A DNA stretch of 64,000 nucleotides from Macrophomina tecta (lineage: Eukaryota; Ascomycota; Dothideomycetes; Botryosphaeriales; Botryosphaeriaceae): contig JAKSGN010000043.1 in the NCBI GenBank assembly GCA_024180945.1, positions 1,302,001-1,366,000 of the forward strand, given 5' to 3'. Position 1 is the first letter of the stretch. Each line of letters begins with the position of its first letter. Both the position numbers and the translations under genes were made by a program. A model generated the notes under the pieces. That model was given only the letters and a program-made list of their open reading frames with translations, was not told the origin of the DNA and did not search any database. Below, in pieces: positions 10,801 to 24,763 of this stretch.

Positions 10801-13800
10801 GTTTCGACAGCATCAACCGCATCCCAGTTACCCGCGAAGGCGAGTACATCTACAATCTTGCGCCCAAAAAGGACCGGATCACCCACCGTATCTGTGTGGA
10901 GGTCTCCCTTGGCCAAGACAACGTCAAGTACATCACCTTCCGATCACCTCTCGTTGTAGAGAACAATACCCAGATCCCTGTTGAAATCGGTGTCTTCAAT
11001 CCCGAAGACGGAACTCTGCTCAAGATTGAGAAGGTTGCTCCTGGCGATGCAAGGCCTGCCCCCGTTGGTGCCGCTTACATGCACTCGCTAGTGGTCCGCC
11101 CTGATCAAGGGTTTGGATACACTTGGTCGAATGAGCGATTGTTCTGGAAAGAACTCCTCAAGAGGCCTACCCGGATAATCACCTGCAGGGGTGAAAGCGA
11201 CGACGAATCTCCGCCATTCTACTTCCAGATGCATGCGGCATATGACAAGAAGGATCCTCTCACCCAGGTCTATCCCTGCATGCGCGTCCGTCTTCATGCG
11301 CCCATCGAAGTTGTCAACCTTCTACCCTACGATTTCAAGTACAGAATCTATGATGACAACACGAAGAAAGACTGGACGAACTTCCTGCGCAAGGGAGGCG
11401 TCAGCCCCGTTCATGTTGTTGAGCTGTCCCATCTGCTGCTCATGAGCGTCGACATGCAGGACACGCCATACAAGCCCAGCAAATTTGCAGTCGTTAATTC
11501 CTCGGACAAGGAGAACTTCCGCCGCGAGAAGACGATTGAAATCAAGGACAGTCAGGATTTAACACTGAGACTAAAGCTCCATTACTACAACATCCCAGAC
11601 AGCGGAGGTGCTTTTAAGGTCGCAGTCTACAGTCCTTATGTCATCCTCAACAGGACCGGTCTTGAGCTCGATGTGCGAAGCAAAGCATTCCTCGGCCAGG
11701 CCAAGGCTGCCGCCGGTGCTGGTGTGTTCGCCAACAGCCAACGCGACTCGTCAAGAGCTCAGCCTTTCATGTTCTCCTTCTCTACGGATGACCACAAGAA
11801 CCGCGCACTCATTAAGGTGGGCGACACCCAGTGGAGTAAGCCTCAAAGTTTCGATGCCATCGGTAGCACGTACAACGTTGCGCTACAGAGTGCTCAAGGA
11901 AGGTCGGAAATGAATGTTGGCGTCACGGTTGAAGAAGGAGAGGGCAAGGTAAGTTCACAGCCATCATGCCGACGATATCACACTAATCCTTCGTAGTACA
12001 ACCTGAGCAAGGTGGTCACGATTGCGCCGCGTTACATCATCAAGAACAAGATGAGCGAGGACATCAACATTCGCGAGCCTGGTTCTTCGAACATCTTGAC
12101 CTTGAAGAACGGCGACCTGCTCCCAATCCGTTACCTGCGCCAAGGCGAACGTCAACAACTCTGCCTTTGCTTCCCTGGAGTTAACAACCAGTGGTCGTCG
12201 CCATTCGATATTGCGAATGTGGGCAGTGTCCACGTCAAGCTTGCCAAGGCCGGCCAGCGCCAGAAGTTGATCCGAGTGGAAATCCTTATGGAAGGCGCAA
12301 CTATTTTCTTGCACGTCAGTGTTGAGACCAAGCACTGGCCTTTCTCTATGCGGAACGAGAGCGACACCGAGTTCTTGTTCTGGCAGGCTAATCCGAACGT
12401 TGATGAAGACGAGGAAGACAACGGCTCAGGCTGGCGTCCCATCCGCTACCGTCTCCCGCCCAAGAGCATTATGCCATATGCCTGGGACTACCCTGCTGCC
12501 AAGAACAAGGAGATTATTCTTAAGGCCAACAACAAGGAGAGACACATCAAACTTGCGGAGATCGGCAACCTCGTCCCGATGAAACTGCCCCCTGCCCAGA
12601 GTTCTGCGCGCGGCAAAATCATAGATCTCAACGTTGTCGCTGACGGACCGACTCAAACCCTTGTCATCTCGAACTGGAAGCCTTCGAAGAGTTTGTACAA
12701 GCAGAAATCTGCTGCCTCTTCGAGATCTACCACAGATGGCTTCGAGGTCAAGGACGTCGACAGCGATGTCACCTTCAAGGCCAAGCTTCGCATCGCGGGT
12801 ATAGGAGTTTCGCTCGTGAACAGGCAACTCCGTGAACTCGTCTACATTACGCTGCGGGACATTGAGCTCACATACGGTGACTCAGCGCTCTACCAGCAAT
12901 TCTCGACCACTATCAAGTGGATCCAGATCGATAACCAGTTGTACGGTGGTATCTTCCCGATCCTCTTCTATCCCAGCGTCGTACCAAAGACGGGCAAGGA
13001 GATGGAAGCGCATCCCATTCTCCAGACGTCGATTACTAAGGTCAAGGACGATTCGTACGGTGTGCTGTACATCAAGTACTTCTCCTTCTTGCTGCAGCAG
13101 ATGACCCTTGAAATTGACGAGGACTTCATCTTCGCGCTGCTGGATTTCGCCAAGATCCCTGGTGCATCCTGGTCAGAGGTCAAGGAGGGCAAGCTCTGTG
13201 ACGAGGAGCTAGATATCCCGGAGCCGAAGCAGGAGCAGGGCGGTCAGGACGTTTACTTTGAGCTCCTCCATCTGCAGCCTATGCAGTTCGACTTGTCCTT
13301 TGTCCGCACCGAGCGTATCAACGCCGAGGACACGATGACTTCCTCGAACCCTTTCATGTTCGCCGTCAATGTCCTTACTATGTCCATCGGAAACGTTAAC
13401 GATGCTCCGCTGCGGTATAATGCTCTCATCCTGGAAAACGCGCGTGTCTCAGTTGCTGCTCTCGTCAATAGCATCAAGAACCATTACGTGCAGGAGAGTT
13501 TGCGTCAAGTCCATCTTATTCTTGGTTCTGCAGACTTCCTCGGCAATCCTGTCGGACTGTTCCAGAACGTGTCGTCCGGTGTCACCGATATCTTCTACGA
13601 ACCTTACAAGGGTCTCGTCATGACGGACAGGCCACAGGATCTTGGTATCGGCATCGCCAAGGGTGCATCCAGCTTCGTCAAGAAGTCCGTCTTCGGCTTC
13701 TCCGACAGTATGGCCAAGTTTACCGGCAGTCTGTCGAAGGGTCTTGCCGCAGCCACGCTGGATCAAGAGTTCCAGAACTCTCGCCGCATGAAGCGTTCCA

Positions 13801-14468
13801 GGAACAGGCCGAAGCACGCTCTTTACGGCATCACTTCCGGTGGCAACGCATTCGCGGAGAGTTTGGCCAGCGGTATCGGCGGTCTTGCCCGCCATCCTCT
13901 GCAGGGTGCAGAGAAGGAGGGCGCCCTTGGCCTCGTCAAGGGCATTGGCAAGGGTTTGCTAGGAGTGCCGACCAAGGCTGCCATTGGCGCCTTCGATCTT
14001 GCGTCCAACATGGCCGAAGGTGTGCGCAACACCACCACCGTCTTCGACCAGGAGGGTCTTGACCGCGTACGTCTGACGCGCTTCATCGGCCAAGATGGCA
14101 TCGTGCGCCCCTACAGCCAGCGCGAGGCGCTCGGCCAATTCTGGCTAAAGACGCTAGACAATGGTCGCTATTTCAACGAGGACTACATCGCGCACCTGGA
14201 GTTGCCAGGCAAGGATTTGCTAGTCATGCTCACGTACAACGGCATCATGCTCGTCCGCACGCGCAAACTGACCACCGAGTGGGATGTCCCGCTCAAGGAT
14301 ATTCAGACTATCAGCAAGGAGCGCACTGGCATGAGTATCACACTCAAGGGCGGGACTAACGGTCCATTTATTCCGGTTGCGGACGAGCAGAGCAGGAATT
14401 GGTTGTATAAGCAGGTTGCGGTGGCGGTGAATGCTTATAATGATAAGTGGAACGCGAAGGGTGGTTAG
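4839..14468 (+). CDS. vps13: Vps13-family bridge-like lipid transfer protein
   Basis: This large protein moves phospholipids between organelles at membrane contact sites. Exons 4839-11948 and 11997-14468 are joined across a 48-nt GT-AG intron, giving 3193 aa, the normal size for fungal Vps13. The N-terminus, MLEGIVANLLNRFLGMYV, is the classic chorein motif. It is followed by the long repeating-beta-groove region with acidic/lysine-rich insertions (for example near residues 365-390 and 1040-1070). The adaptor-binding beta region (VAB/SHR-BD) begins near residue 1920 with PYRIRNYTGFDLNVW. The ATG2-C-like amphipathic part lies around 2880-3000, and a PH-like domain closes the protein. The intron is a multiple of three but ends in an in-frame TAG, so retention would truncate the protein at about residue 2385. 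Confidence 0.96.
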
Positions 14469-15795
14469 ATTGGAAGAAGACTGATGTGCTGAGGTGGTGA
14501 AGCTGGAGGTGGAGAGCGAGGAAACAAAGTACGTATTTGGTCTCTCGATTTTCTTCTTTGCTTTGCCTGGTTTGTTACTGCTTCTGCTTCTGCTTTTTGT
14601 TGTATGATAGCATCAGCGAGAACCACATGAGTAAAGGCATGGTGGACGGAGTTGGCGAAGGAGAGAGGTGATTGGAGGGCAAAAAAAAATTGTGGGGAAA
14701 TTGCTGGCAGTCGACTGTTTGATTGTACGATGAGTGATGGGTTTTGTAGTATGATTAAAATGAAAAATTCTCTTTTTTTTTTTTTTTCTCCTGTAAGAGG
14801 CCATACGCTGTTCTGTGTTTTCTGTGAGGTATAATGTCACCTTTTGGAAATCGCAAAGAGGTACAGCTAGCGGTCAATTTCAGATAAGCCGCGACAAACT
14901 GCTTGGGTTGCTGAAAAGATATATAACTGCTTGTTTGGGGATCTTTGGCGCTGGTGAAACTTTACCTTGTCAGAGTGAAATGTTCGGCGGCGTTGATGCC
15001 TGCTTCTGTATACAGATGATGCTGGGCGTCCGTTGATACTGCGGGAAATCATCATTAGTGTTATACGGTGTCCCGAGTCCTTTCGTGGTCTCGCTGTGGA
15101 GTCCCAAATTCATTTCACGGTAGCGCTGAAGCAAGTGTCATTGGAGAACGCCGGTGTGGTTTGGAGAGAGTTTGTGATTAATAAAGGGAAGTACATGACC
15201 GATTTGTCATCTATGAATTGGAAATGGCTCAATTATTACATGAGCGAGTGCAGGGAAAGAAAGTATCTGCGGCAGTTTAGACTTGTTCCGGCTACACGGG
15301 GTACAGACATACATCACTTGAAAAGCACGACCAGGCAACACGGTCATCGCCTTGGAAGTGAATCGAGTCAAAAGCTTGCAGAGGCATGCGAGGGATCTGC
15401 AGCGTACCATGGCTTCTAACCAGACGGACAATGCCATGGGATATGCAAGGCATCTCGCTCGTGCTCTCAACTTCCCTTCGGACTGTACCTAACCCATGCA
15501 AACATTGGCAGCTTACACTGGATTGCTGGGTTCAACAGAATCTTTTAACTTGAATGGTGACGAATGGTGAAAGCACTTCGACCTTTTGGTCCTCTGGATC
15601 GTTCACATGGCTGAGCTTCGCCTGCAAGTTGTTACAGCAGCGCGGAACATTAGCTGCGGAAGACGATACAGCAAATCATCAGGTATGGGTCACAAGCTTT
15701 ATCATGATTATAACTCAGAAGATTCCGGCATCATCGCGTTGAAATGGTTTGGTCCAGTTTTCCCCTCAGAGCCTTACTTAAACGAGTCAGCTCAT
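14469..15795. other. Intergenic region between convergent vps13 and P450 genes
   Basis: This is 1.3 kb of 3' flank for both genes. It contains A/T homopolymers (A-run near 14682, T-run near 14772-14787) and moderately AT-rich DNA. The longest open frames lack conserved motifs. I see no convincing gene. Confidence 0.5.
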
Positions 15796-17508
15796 TCATA
15801 AGTCCTCCCATTTAGTCTCCATGCCGAAATCCTTCCCCTCCGTCGCCGCCTTCCTCCAAGCCGCCACATCCACCTCCCCGGTGCTCACCTTCCGCTCCGT
15901 CACCCTGAAAAACATGTCATCCTGCAGGAAGAACCCCAAGCACTGGCCCTTAAACGGCCTCCTCGCGTCCGAAATCTCCCATTCAAACCTCAGCACCAAC
16001 TCCGCAATGGCCTTGTCCAGCTCAAACGTCGCGACATGCCTACCCAAACATCCGTACTTTCCCGCGCCAAACACAGCGCCCTGGGCCTCCGTCATCTTGG
16101 CAAGCTTATCGTCATCAGCCAGCAGCCAGCGCTCCGGGCGGAACAGCTCGGCGTCGCTGCCAAAGATGTCCGCGTCGCGCATGAGCCCCAGGACAGCCCA
16201 TCCGACACTCGTGCCACCAGGCACGAAGCGGCCGGCAATGACATCGCCCTGCGGCGGGACCTTCTTCGGCAGCAGCCCCGCGGCGGGCGGCACGATGCGC
16301 AGCGCCTCCTTGATGCAGGCCTGCAAGTAGGGCAGCGCGCGGGCCTCCTGGTCCCGGATGACCGGGCGCGACACGGCGCCAGCGGCCAGCGCGGACTCGA
16401 GCTCGTGGACGAGGGCGGCGTGGATGCGGGGGTTGGTGGAGACGTGCAGGAGGGCCATGCGGATGGCGGTCGCGGTGCTGTCGGAGCCGGCGGAGATCTG
16501 GATGAGCGACTCAGCTTCGAGCTGCGACTGCGTGAGGCCGTGCTTGAGGAAGGAGCCGAGCATGTCCTTGCGGACGACTTTGTCGGGGCCGAAGCGTGCG
16601 GCGACGATTTGCTTGGCGAACTGCATGATGGCGCCGAGGCCTTGGGCGTCGTCGGCGGTCGGCCAGAGGCGGCGCGCCCAGGGGATGCGGGTGACGTTGT
16701 GGAGTTCAGGGAAGGTTGCCATGACTTGGGCGAGAGGCCAGAAGGATTTGCTGGTGGAGAGATAGTCGAAGGGGTCGCCGTCTTTGTCGAGGAAGCCGAA
16801 GGAGCGGCCGAAGGCGACTGTTGATAAAGTGTCCAGGGTGAAGTAGCTGGAAGTGCATGCGAGGTCGAAGGGGATGTAGTTTGTTGGTGTGGAGAGGTAT
16901 TTCGTGCGGATCAGTTCGATCAGTTTCACCACGTTTGTGTCTATGTCGTTCTCCAGGTACAAGTTCTCTTTGCCGGCATACTGAGTTGAATAGACGTTAG
17001 TGAGCTGGATTCAGCCCCGGGCATCATAGCGCTGAAGGCCACGTACACCAGGTGCCAGAGCTTGTCGGACTCTTGTGTGGGCCTTGTCATCCATGTAGGT
17101 GGTAATGTTGTCTTCGGTGGGATGCAAACGGACGGCCTTGAACCATTCGCTACGACTGTAATCACTTCGGACAGCATTGATTTGCTTGATGACAGCAATG
17201 TCCTTGGTCAATAGGAAGTTAGGGGCGATGCGACAGGTTGAGCCTGCAAGATATTAGATCTCGTAGCTGGTCGATAGTGCATTCGCTGGCTTTTCACCAT
17301 ACTGATCGACCCATTCCTTGTAATACTCGTGGAGACGGCCTGATGTACCTGCTTTTTGCATCCAGTACCGGGTGAAGCCGCTCAATGGCGGACCTTGGAA
17401 CTGCCGCAAAGCCAGATAGCGGCGCACATCACGGATCAGGTAGGATGCAATTACTGCGAGAGCGAAAAGCCCGAGTATAGAGATCATGATGCGGATTGAA
17501 GCCCGCAA
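15796..17508 (-). CDS. Cytochrome P450 monooxygenase (pisatin-demethylase-like)
   Basis: A haem-thiolate monooxygenase, probably anchored in the ER and fed by a P450 reductase. On the minus strand the exons are 17508-17298, 17243-17047 and 16980-15796, giving 530 aa. An N-terminal hydrophobic anchor covers residues 8-24. The I-helix oxygen-binding AGSDSTA is at 300-306, ExxR (EALR) at 361-364, PERW at 418-421, and the haem loop FGAGKYGCLGR has its ligand Cys at 447. Intron 1 is 17297-17244 and intron 2 is 17046-16981. The second donor was chosen so that APG joins YAGKEN, as the family requires. The nearest group by eye is the fungal pisatin-demethylase-like clan, but the substrate is unknown. 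No polyketide or peptide synthase lies nearby, so a biosynthetic cluster role is not supported. An alternative start at Met8 is possible. Confidence 0.9.
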
Positions 17509-19995
<2,487 letters not shown>

Positions 19996-20932
19996 ATGAC
20001 CGATTGGGTGATCTCTTCTGCGATGGCAAGGCGTTTTGGGCAGAGGCATCGATAAGATAGCCTGGGGGCCTCTTAGATAATGTTATGAAACCATGAGCCT
20101 ACGGGCTGGGTCTTCGGGCTCTTTCACGTTCAATTAACTTCACCATAACTGCCAATGTGACGAGAGTTTACTCATGCTGTAATGTCTTAGCCCATCAACG
20201 GTTCGAAGTTCGACAAGCCGGCGCGTAGACAACCGTGATCTGTCCTGTTGTGACACTTGATTCAAGCTGTCTTGTTGTGTGTTCAGACTTTGTGTGCAAG
20301 GTCATTAGTCTTGTGTAGTTAGGATGCCGTATACTGTCCACGAAAGTGCTCTAAACGCTCGCTGGCGTGCAGCAAGGTGGCCATGCTATCCGACGAGCGC
20401 CTCCGGTCGGCAGCTGCAACCTCGGTGACGATGACCGATCGGCGCAATTAAGCTCGGGCTCGCGCCGCCCCGCTCTGCTGCAGTGGAGCATTCCTTGTCT
20501 TAGTCATCATTCATACTTCACCTGCTTCCGGGGAGTACCGGAGATGCTGTCATTAATTCCGTCGTAGTCACGGCTTTTGTGCTATTTGTTCTCCCCCTTA
20601 CATCCGGCGAGGTCTTGTAGGTCAGCATGCTGACGATCAGCCGATCAGTCACAACCCGCAACACCATGGTGCTCGTGAGAGGGAAGCAGCGAAGGCCAAT
20701 CGACGGGTGTGGGCCCATAGCCTGGTAAGAGCATCGCCGGGGGTCAAGATGACACAAAACGGACTTTAGCGCCGGTGATAGGAAGAATGAAGCCCCAGCG
20801 AAAGGCAAATAGAAGGCGCAGGGACGGCGATTGAGAAAGAATATAAAAGCCGCGGCACGCTGGTTCGCCCCTCGCAACATCCACCCTAAAGATCCAATCG
20901 CTCGTCTTTGAACGCAACAACATCCGAAAAAT
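19996..20932. promoter_or_regulatory. Intergenic region from polyubiquitin 3' end to aldo/keto reductase start
   Basis: This holds the 3' UTR of polyubiquitin and the promoter of the next gene, which is on the same strand. No gene is visible. A TATA box lies at 20841-20849. Confidence 0.5.
20841..20849 (+). promoter_or_regulatory. TATA box of the aldo/keto reductase gene
   Basis: The sequence ATATAAAAG sits about 85-90 bp upstream of the ATG at 20933. This matches the TATAWAAR consensus and the usual fungal spacing, with a short 5' UTR. It suggests a TATA-driven, inducible gene. Confidence 0.65.
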
Positions 20933-22403
20933 ATGGCTGCCGACTCGAAGATGCAATATGTTAAGTGAGTAACCGCTTGCTGCTACTTCTTGTCGTCGCT
21001 GCTCCACCCCCCTCCCTCCCTGGTAGCCGTTGTTTGCTACCCCGCCATGGAGCTCTCTGACTACATCACCGGAGCTTTCTCTGTTGCACCGCAGAGGGTG
21101 TCAGTGTTGAGACAGCATGCTAGAACCAATGCGCTGACAACTGGACCACACGTACAGCCTGGGCAAGTCCGGCCTCAAAGTCAGCAGAGTCATCCTCGGT
21201 GCCATGTCGTACGGCTCGAGCGACTGGCAAGAGTGGGTGCTAAACGAGGACGAAGCGCTCCCCCTGCTCAAGCACGCCTACGACAACGGTATCAACACCT
21301 GGGACACCGTAAGCTCCGCAGCCACCAGCCCTCACTTGCCCCAAAGCACCCCCCCTCTCAAAACACCCCGCCCGGAGCATATCCGCTGACGCGAATCGCA
21401 ATCGCTCCCCCAAAGGCGGACGTCTACTCGCACGGCCGCAGCGAAGAGATCATCGGAAAGGCGCTCAAGCAGTACAACATCCCGCGCAACAAGGTCACCA
21501 TCCTGACCAAGTGCTACTTCGGCGTGGCCGAGGACGGCACGCAGCCGGCCATCGCGTCGTCGGGCACGAACGACGGGCCGGAGTACGTCAACCGCGTGGG
21601 CCTGTCACGCAAGCACATCCTCGACGCGGTCGACAAGAGCGTCGCGCGGCTGGGCACCTACATCGACGTGCTGCAGATCCACCGGCTCGACCGCGATACG
21701 CCCATGGAGGAGATCATGCGCGCGCTCAACGACGTTGTCGAGAGCGGGAAGGTGCGCTATATCGGCGCTAGTTCTGTACGTCAAACCAAAAAAGAAAAAA
21801 AAGAGAACAGAACACATGCCAAAAACCACCACTCCCCCCCTTCGCCTTTTCCCCCCGGGTCGAATCGATCAATCACTAATACCTCACCTGTTTTTCTAGA
21901 TGGCCGCCTGGGAGTTCCAAATGCTCCAGAACATCGCCGCCCGCCACAACTGGCACCAGTTCATCAGCATGCAGAACTACTACAACCTGCTCTACCGCGA
22001 GGAGGAGCGCGAGATGCTGCCGTACTGCCGCGCCACCGGCGTCGGCGTCATCCCCTGGTCGCCCATCGCCCGCGGCGCCCTGGCCCGCCCCTGGGCCGCC
22101 CGCGACGCCACGGTGCGCGACCGCTCCGACAATTCCCTGAAGCAGCTGATCCGGTCGCGCGAGACCGAGGCCGACAAGGCGGTCGTGGGCAGGGTCGAGG
22201 AGGTGGCGAAGCAGAAGGGCTGGAGCATGGCGGCGGTCGCCACGGCCTGGGTCGTGGGCAAGGAGGGCGTGTGCCCCATCATCGGGCTGGGGAGTAAGGA
22301 GCGCATTGAGGAGGCGGTGCGGAACAGTAATCTGCGGTTGACCGAGGATGAGGTCAGGTATCTCGAGGAGCCGTATTTGCCCAAGCAAATTGCTGGGTAC
22401 TGA
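20933..22403 (+). CDS. Aldo/keto reductase, NADPH-dependent
   Basis: A soluble (alpha/beta)8-barrel oxidoreductase that reduces aldehydes or ketones with NADPH. The exons 20933-20964, 21158-21308, 21416-21775 and 21900-22403 give 348 aa. The N-terminal segment reads VNLGKSGLKVSRVILG, followed by SYGSSDWQEW. The catalytic tetrad is visible: Asp in TWDTADVYSHG, the Tyr of the same motif, Lys in LTKCYFG and His in LQIHRLD. RYIGASS and the C-terminal cofactor-binding IIGLGSKERIEEAV are also present. Introns are 193, 107 and 124 nt, all GT-AG. The third contains a poly(A)/purine run and a C-rich stretch. The closest relatives are fungal AKRs annotated as aryl-alcohol dehydrogenase or versiconal-acetate-reductase-like, but the substrate cannot be told from the sequence. 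Confidence 0.9.
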
Positions 22404-22404
22404 G

Positions 22405-22438
<34 letters not shown>

Positions 22439-22935
22439 AGAGGAGGCCGGTGAGAAGAATCGGGGGCGCGCGGAGGCGTTGGAGACCTCGTGAGAAAGCG
22501 TGTGAGAGCTTTTACTGTTTTATATTAGAGCAAGCAGGCGCTCATGCTCACGCAAGGATGCTTGATTGCAGCTGCTACCTGGCTATGAAGATGGCTATAG
22601 CTAGGCTCAGGGGCCCATCAGCAGACGGCCTCCGATATCAAGCTCAAACAGTATTGTGATGACAGCTACATCTCCAGTGAAAGACGTGTGAACGTTCTTC
22701 TGGGCGCTCCAGATATCCTTGTACCTGCACATTCTCCGAGCCGAACACGAGCGTGTGTCAGTCCAATGGCATCCGCACCAAAAGAGAAAAGAAAAAGAAA
22801 AAGATAAGGCACTGTAAAACTGCTCTTCATTACACATCATCAGATGCTCATAGTGGTATCGACAACATCTAGTAAGAAAACCCGACAACCCGCTTTTGAA
22901 TGCCATAAACCAACCATACAGACTCATCACTCAAC
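22404..22935. other. Intergenic region between convergent AKR and azgA genes
   Basis: This contains the 3' flanks of two convergent genes and a GA dinucleotide repeat. I see no gene. Confidence 0.5.
22414..22438. repeat. (AG)n microsatellite
   Basis: About 25 nt of uninterrupted AG repeat, preceded by a short CA run, begin 10 nt after the stop codon of the aldo/keto reductase gene. They therefore probably lie in its 3' UTR. Confidence 0.9.
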
Positions 22936-24763
22936 TCAAGCCTTGGGCTGCTCTGTCTCCGTGACCTTCTCCCCAGAGCCGCGCTCCAGCGAAGACGAAG
23001 AACGATGCGACGCACCGTTGACGACGCCCTCGTCCTCAGGAGCACGCCAGAAATCTTTCTTGCCCTTGGCGGCGCGGACGAGCCACGGGGGCAGGATGCC
23101 GCCCTCGATCTTGTAGGTCCACGGATCCTTGATGTTCTTCTCGGCGGGAACGACACGTCCACCTGAGGCCTTCTCGATGAGCCAGACGAGAGTGTTGATG
23201 AGTATGTAAGACAGGATGCCGGCGATGAGGCCGTCGGCGATGGAGTAGGTGAAGGGCATGATGGCGATGGTCAGGAAGGCGGGCACGGCGTCGCCCAGGT
23301 AGCCCCAGTTAATGTCCTTGGCGGCCTTGGCCATGAGCGCACCGACAATGACCAGCGTGCAGCCCGTGGCCCAGGGCGGGATCGACGCGAAGATTGGCGC
23401 GAAGAAGATGGAAATGAAAAAGCAGAGACCGGTTACCATGGCCGTGATGCCGGTGGCGCCGCCTTCGGAGATACCAGCACCGCTCTCGATGTAGGCGGTG
23501 ACGGGCGAGGTGCCGAAGAGGGAACCAATGGAAACGCCGAACGCGTCAATGAGGTAGGCAATGGCACTGCCCTCGAAGTCTTGGGTCCGCTCGTCGATGG
23601 CGCCACAGAAGCGGGCCATGGAGTACATGGTGCCGGTGCAGTCGAGGATGTCAACGTAGAGGAAAGTGATGAAGGCGAGACCAAACTGCCCACCATATCC
23701 CGAAACGTCCCACTGTTGCACGTTGAGGACGCGCTGGATTGGGTGGAAGGTGACGACCTTCTTGAAGAAATCGAAAGCGCTGTTTCCGGTCTCGGTGTAG
23801 GGGAAGTACGTGACGGAAGTGGGCCTCGGCCAGCTGATGATGGAAACAAGGAGAATGCCCATGATAATGGCACCCTTGACGCGGTACATCATCAGGAGGA
23901 CGGTCATGAAACCGCCCAGGAAAATGCCAATCCACATGGCGGGGTTGCGCATCTTTTCCGAGCTAGGGCAGAGTCCGGTAGTAGGGTCCAAGTCTGCTTG
24001 ACTGCAGCCGGCAAGCTCAAGAGGGGTGGACTGGGCGCCCACAATTGCGCCGATACCAGCGGAGTACGTCAGGCCAATCAGGGTCAAGTATAGGCCGATT
24101 CCGACACCGGTGGCGAGCTTGATGGAGTGGGGAATAGCACGGGCAAGCCATTGGCGGAGACCGAGGACAGTGAGTGCGACGAAAACGAAACCCTCGACAA
24201 AAACTGCGGTCAGGGCAACCTCGTAGGGAACCAGTCCCGAGCCATGGTATCCGACGACGGTGTAGGCGAAATAGGCGTTGAGCTGCTCGAGTCAGCATGC
24301 ATGACAGTTCCCGTCTGGGAAAGACGATGGCTTACACCCATGCCAGGGGCCAAAGCGATTGGCATATTGGCAAGCAGACCCATGGCGAAGCTGCACAGGG
24401 CGGAGATTGCGGCAGTCGCGGTGACCAGGTCGCGCTTGACCTCCTGGAGGCAGAGCATGTACTCGGTGTTGGTTTCGCACAGGTCGGACATGCTCTCGGG
24501 CGGGCAGACGCAGGTGCCGCCGGACTCAGAGATGATGGTCGAGTTGACGGAGATGATGTAGGCCATGGCGAAGAAAGTGGCTAGGCCGGCGCGGATCTCG
24601 GTGAAGAAGTAGGAGCCCTTGCGTTCTTTGGGCTGGCGGCGGTGTCAGTAGCTGCAGGCCATGTAAGAGAGTTTGGACTTGCATGGCCGCTGTTCTCCAG
24701 GCGGAAGTACCTGCCCACGGGGCTCTGGGCCACGCGCAGGTTGGCACTGTGGATCCAGGTCAT
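22936..24763 (-). CDS. azgA: AzgA-type purine permease (adenine/guanine/hypoxanthine)
   Basis: A plasma-membrane proton symporter for adenine, guanine and hypoxanthine. On the minus strand the exons are 24763-24683, 24632-24336 and 24282-22936, giving 574 aa, close to characterised fungal AzgA proteins (about 580). The N-terminus MTWIHSANLRVAQSPVGRYF is typical. The core signature ALAPGMG|LNAYFAY (residues about 120-134) is rebuilt exactly across intron 2. About 14 hydrophobic segments follow, with SPVTAYIESGAGISEGG in the conserved central loop. The tail is hydrophilic and acidic/Ser-rich. Intron 1 (24682-24633, 50 nt) has a GC donor (GCAAGT) and a CTGAC branch site. Intron 2 (24335-24283, 53 nt) is GT-AG. 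The 5' UTR carries a CCA-rich repeat at about 24783-24817. Purine uptake genes are usually controlled by nitrogen and purine regulators; I saw one AGATAA GATA-type site near 24944. Confidence 0.94.

Noticed and set aside
20195..20225. GGTTCGAAGTTC resembling a tRNA B box
   Set aside because: No matching A box or acceptor/anticodon stems could be drawn around it. No tRNA gene was found anywhere in the window.
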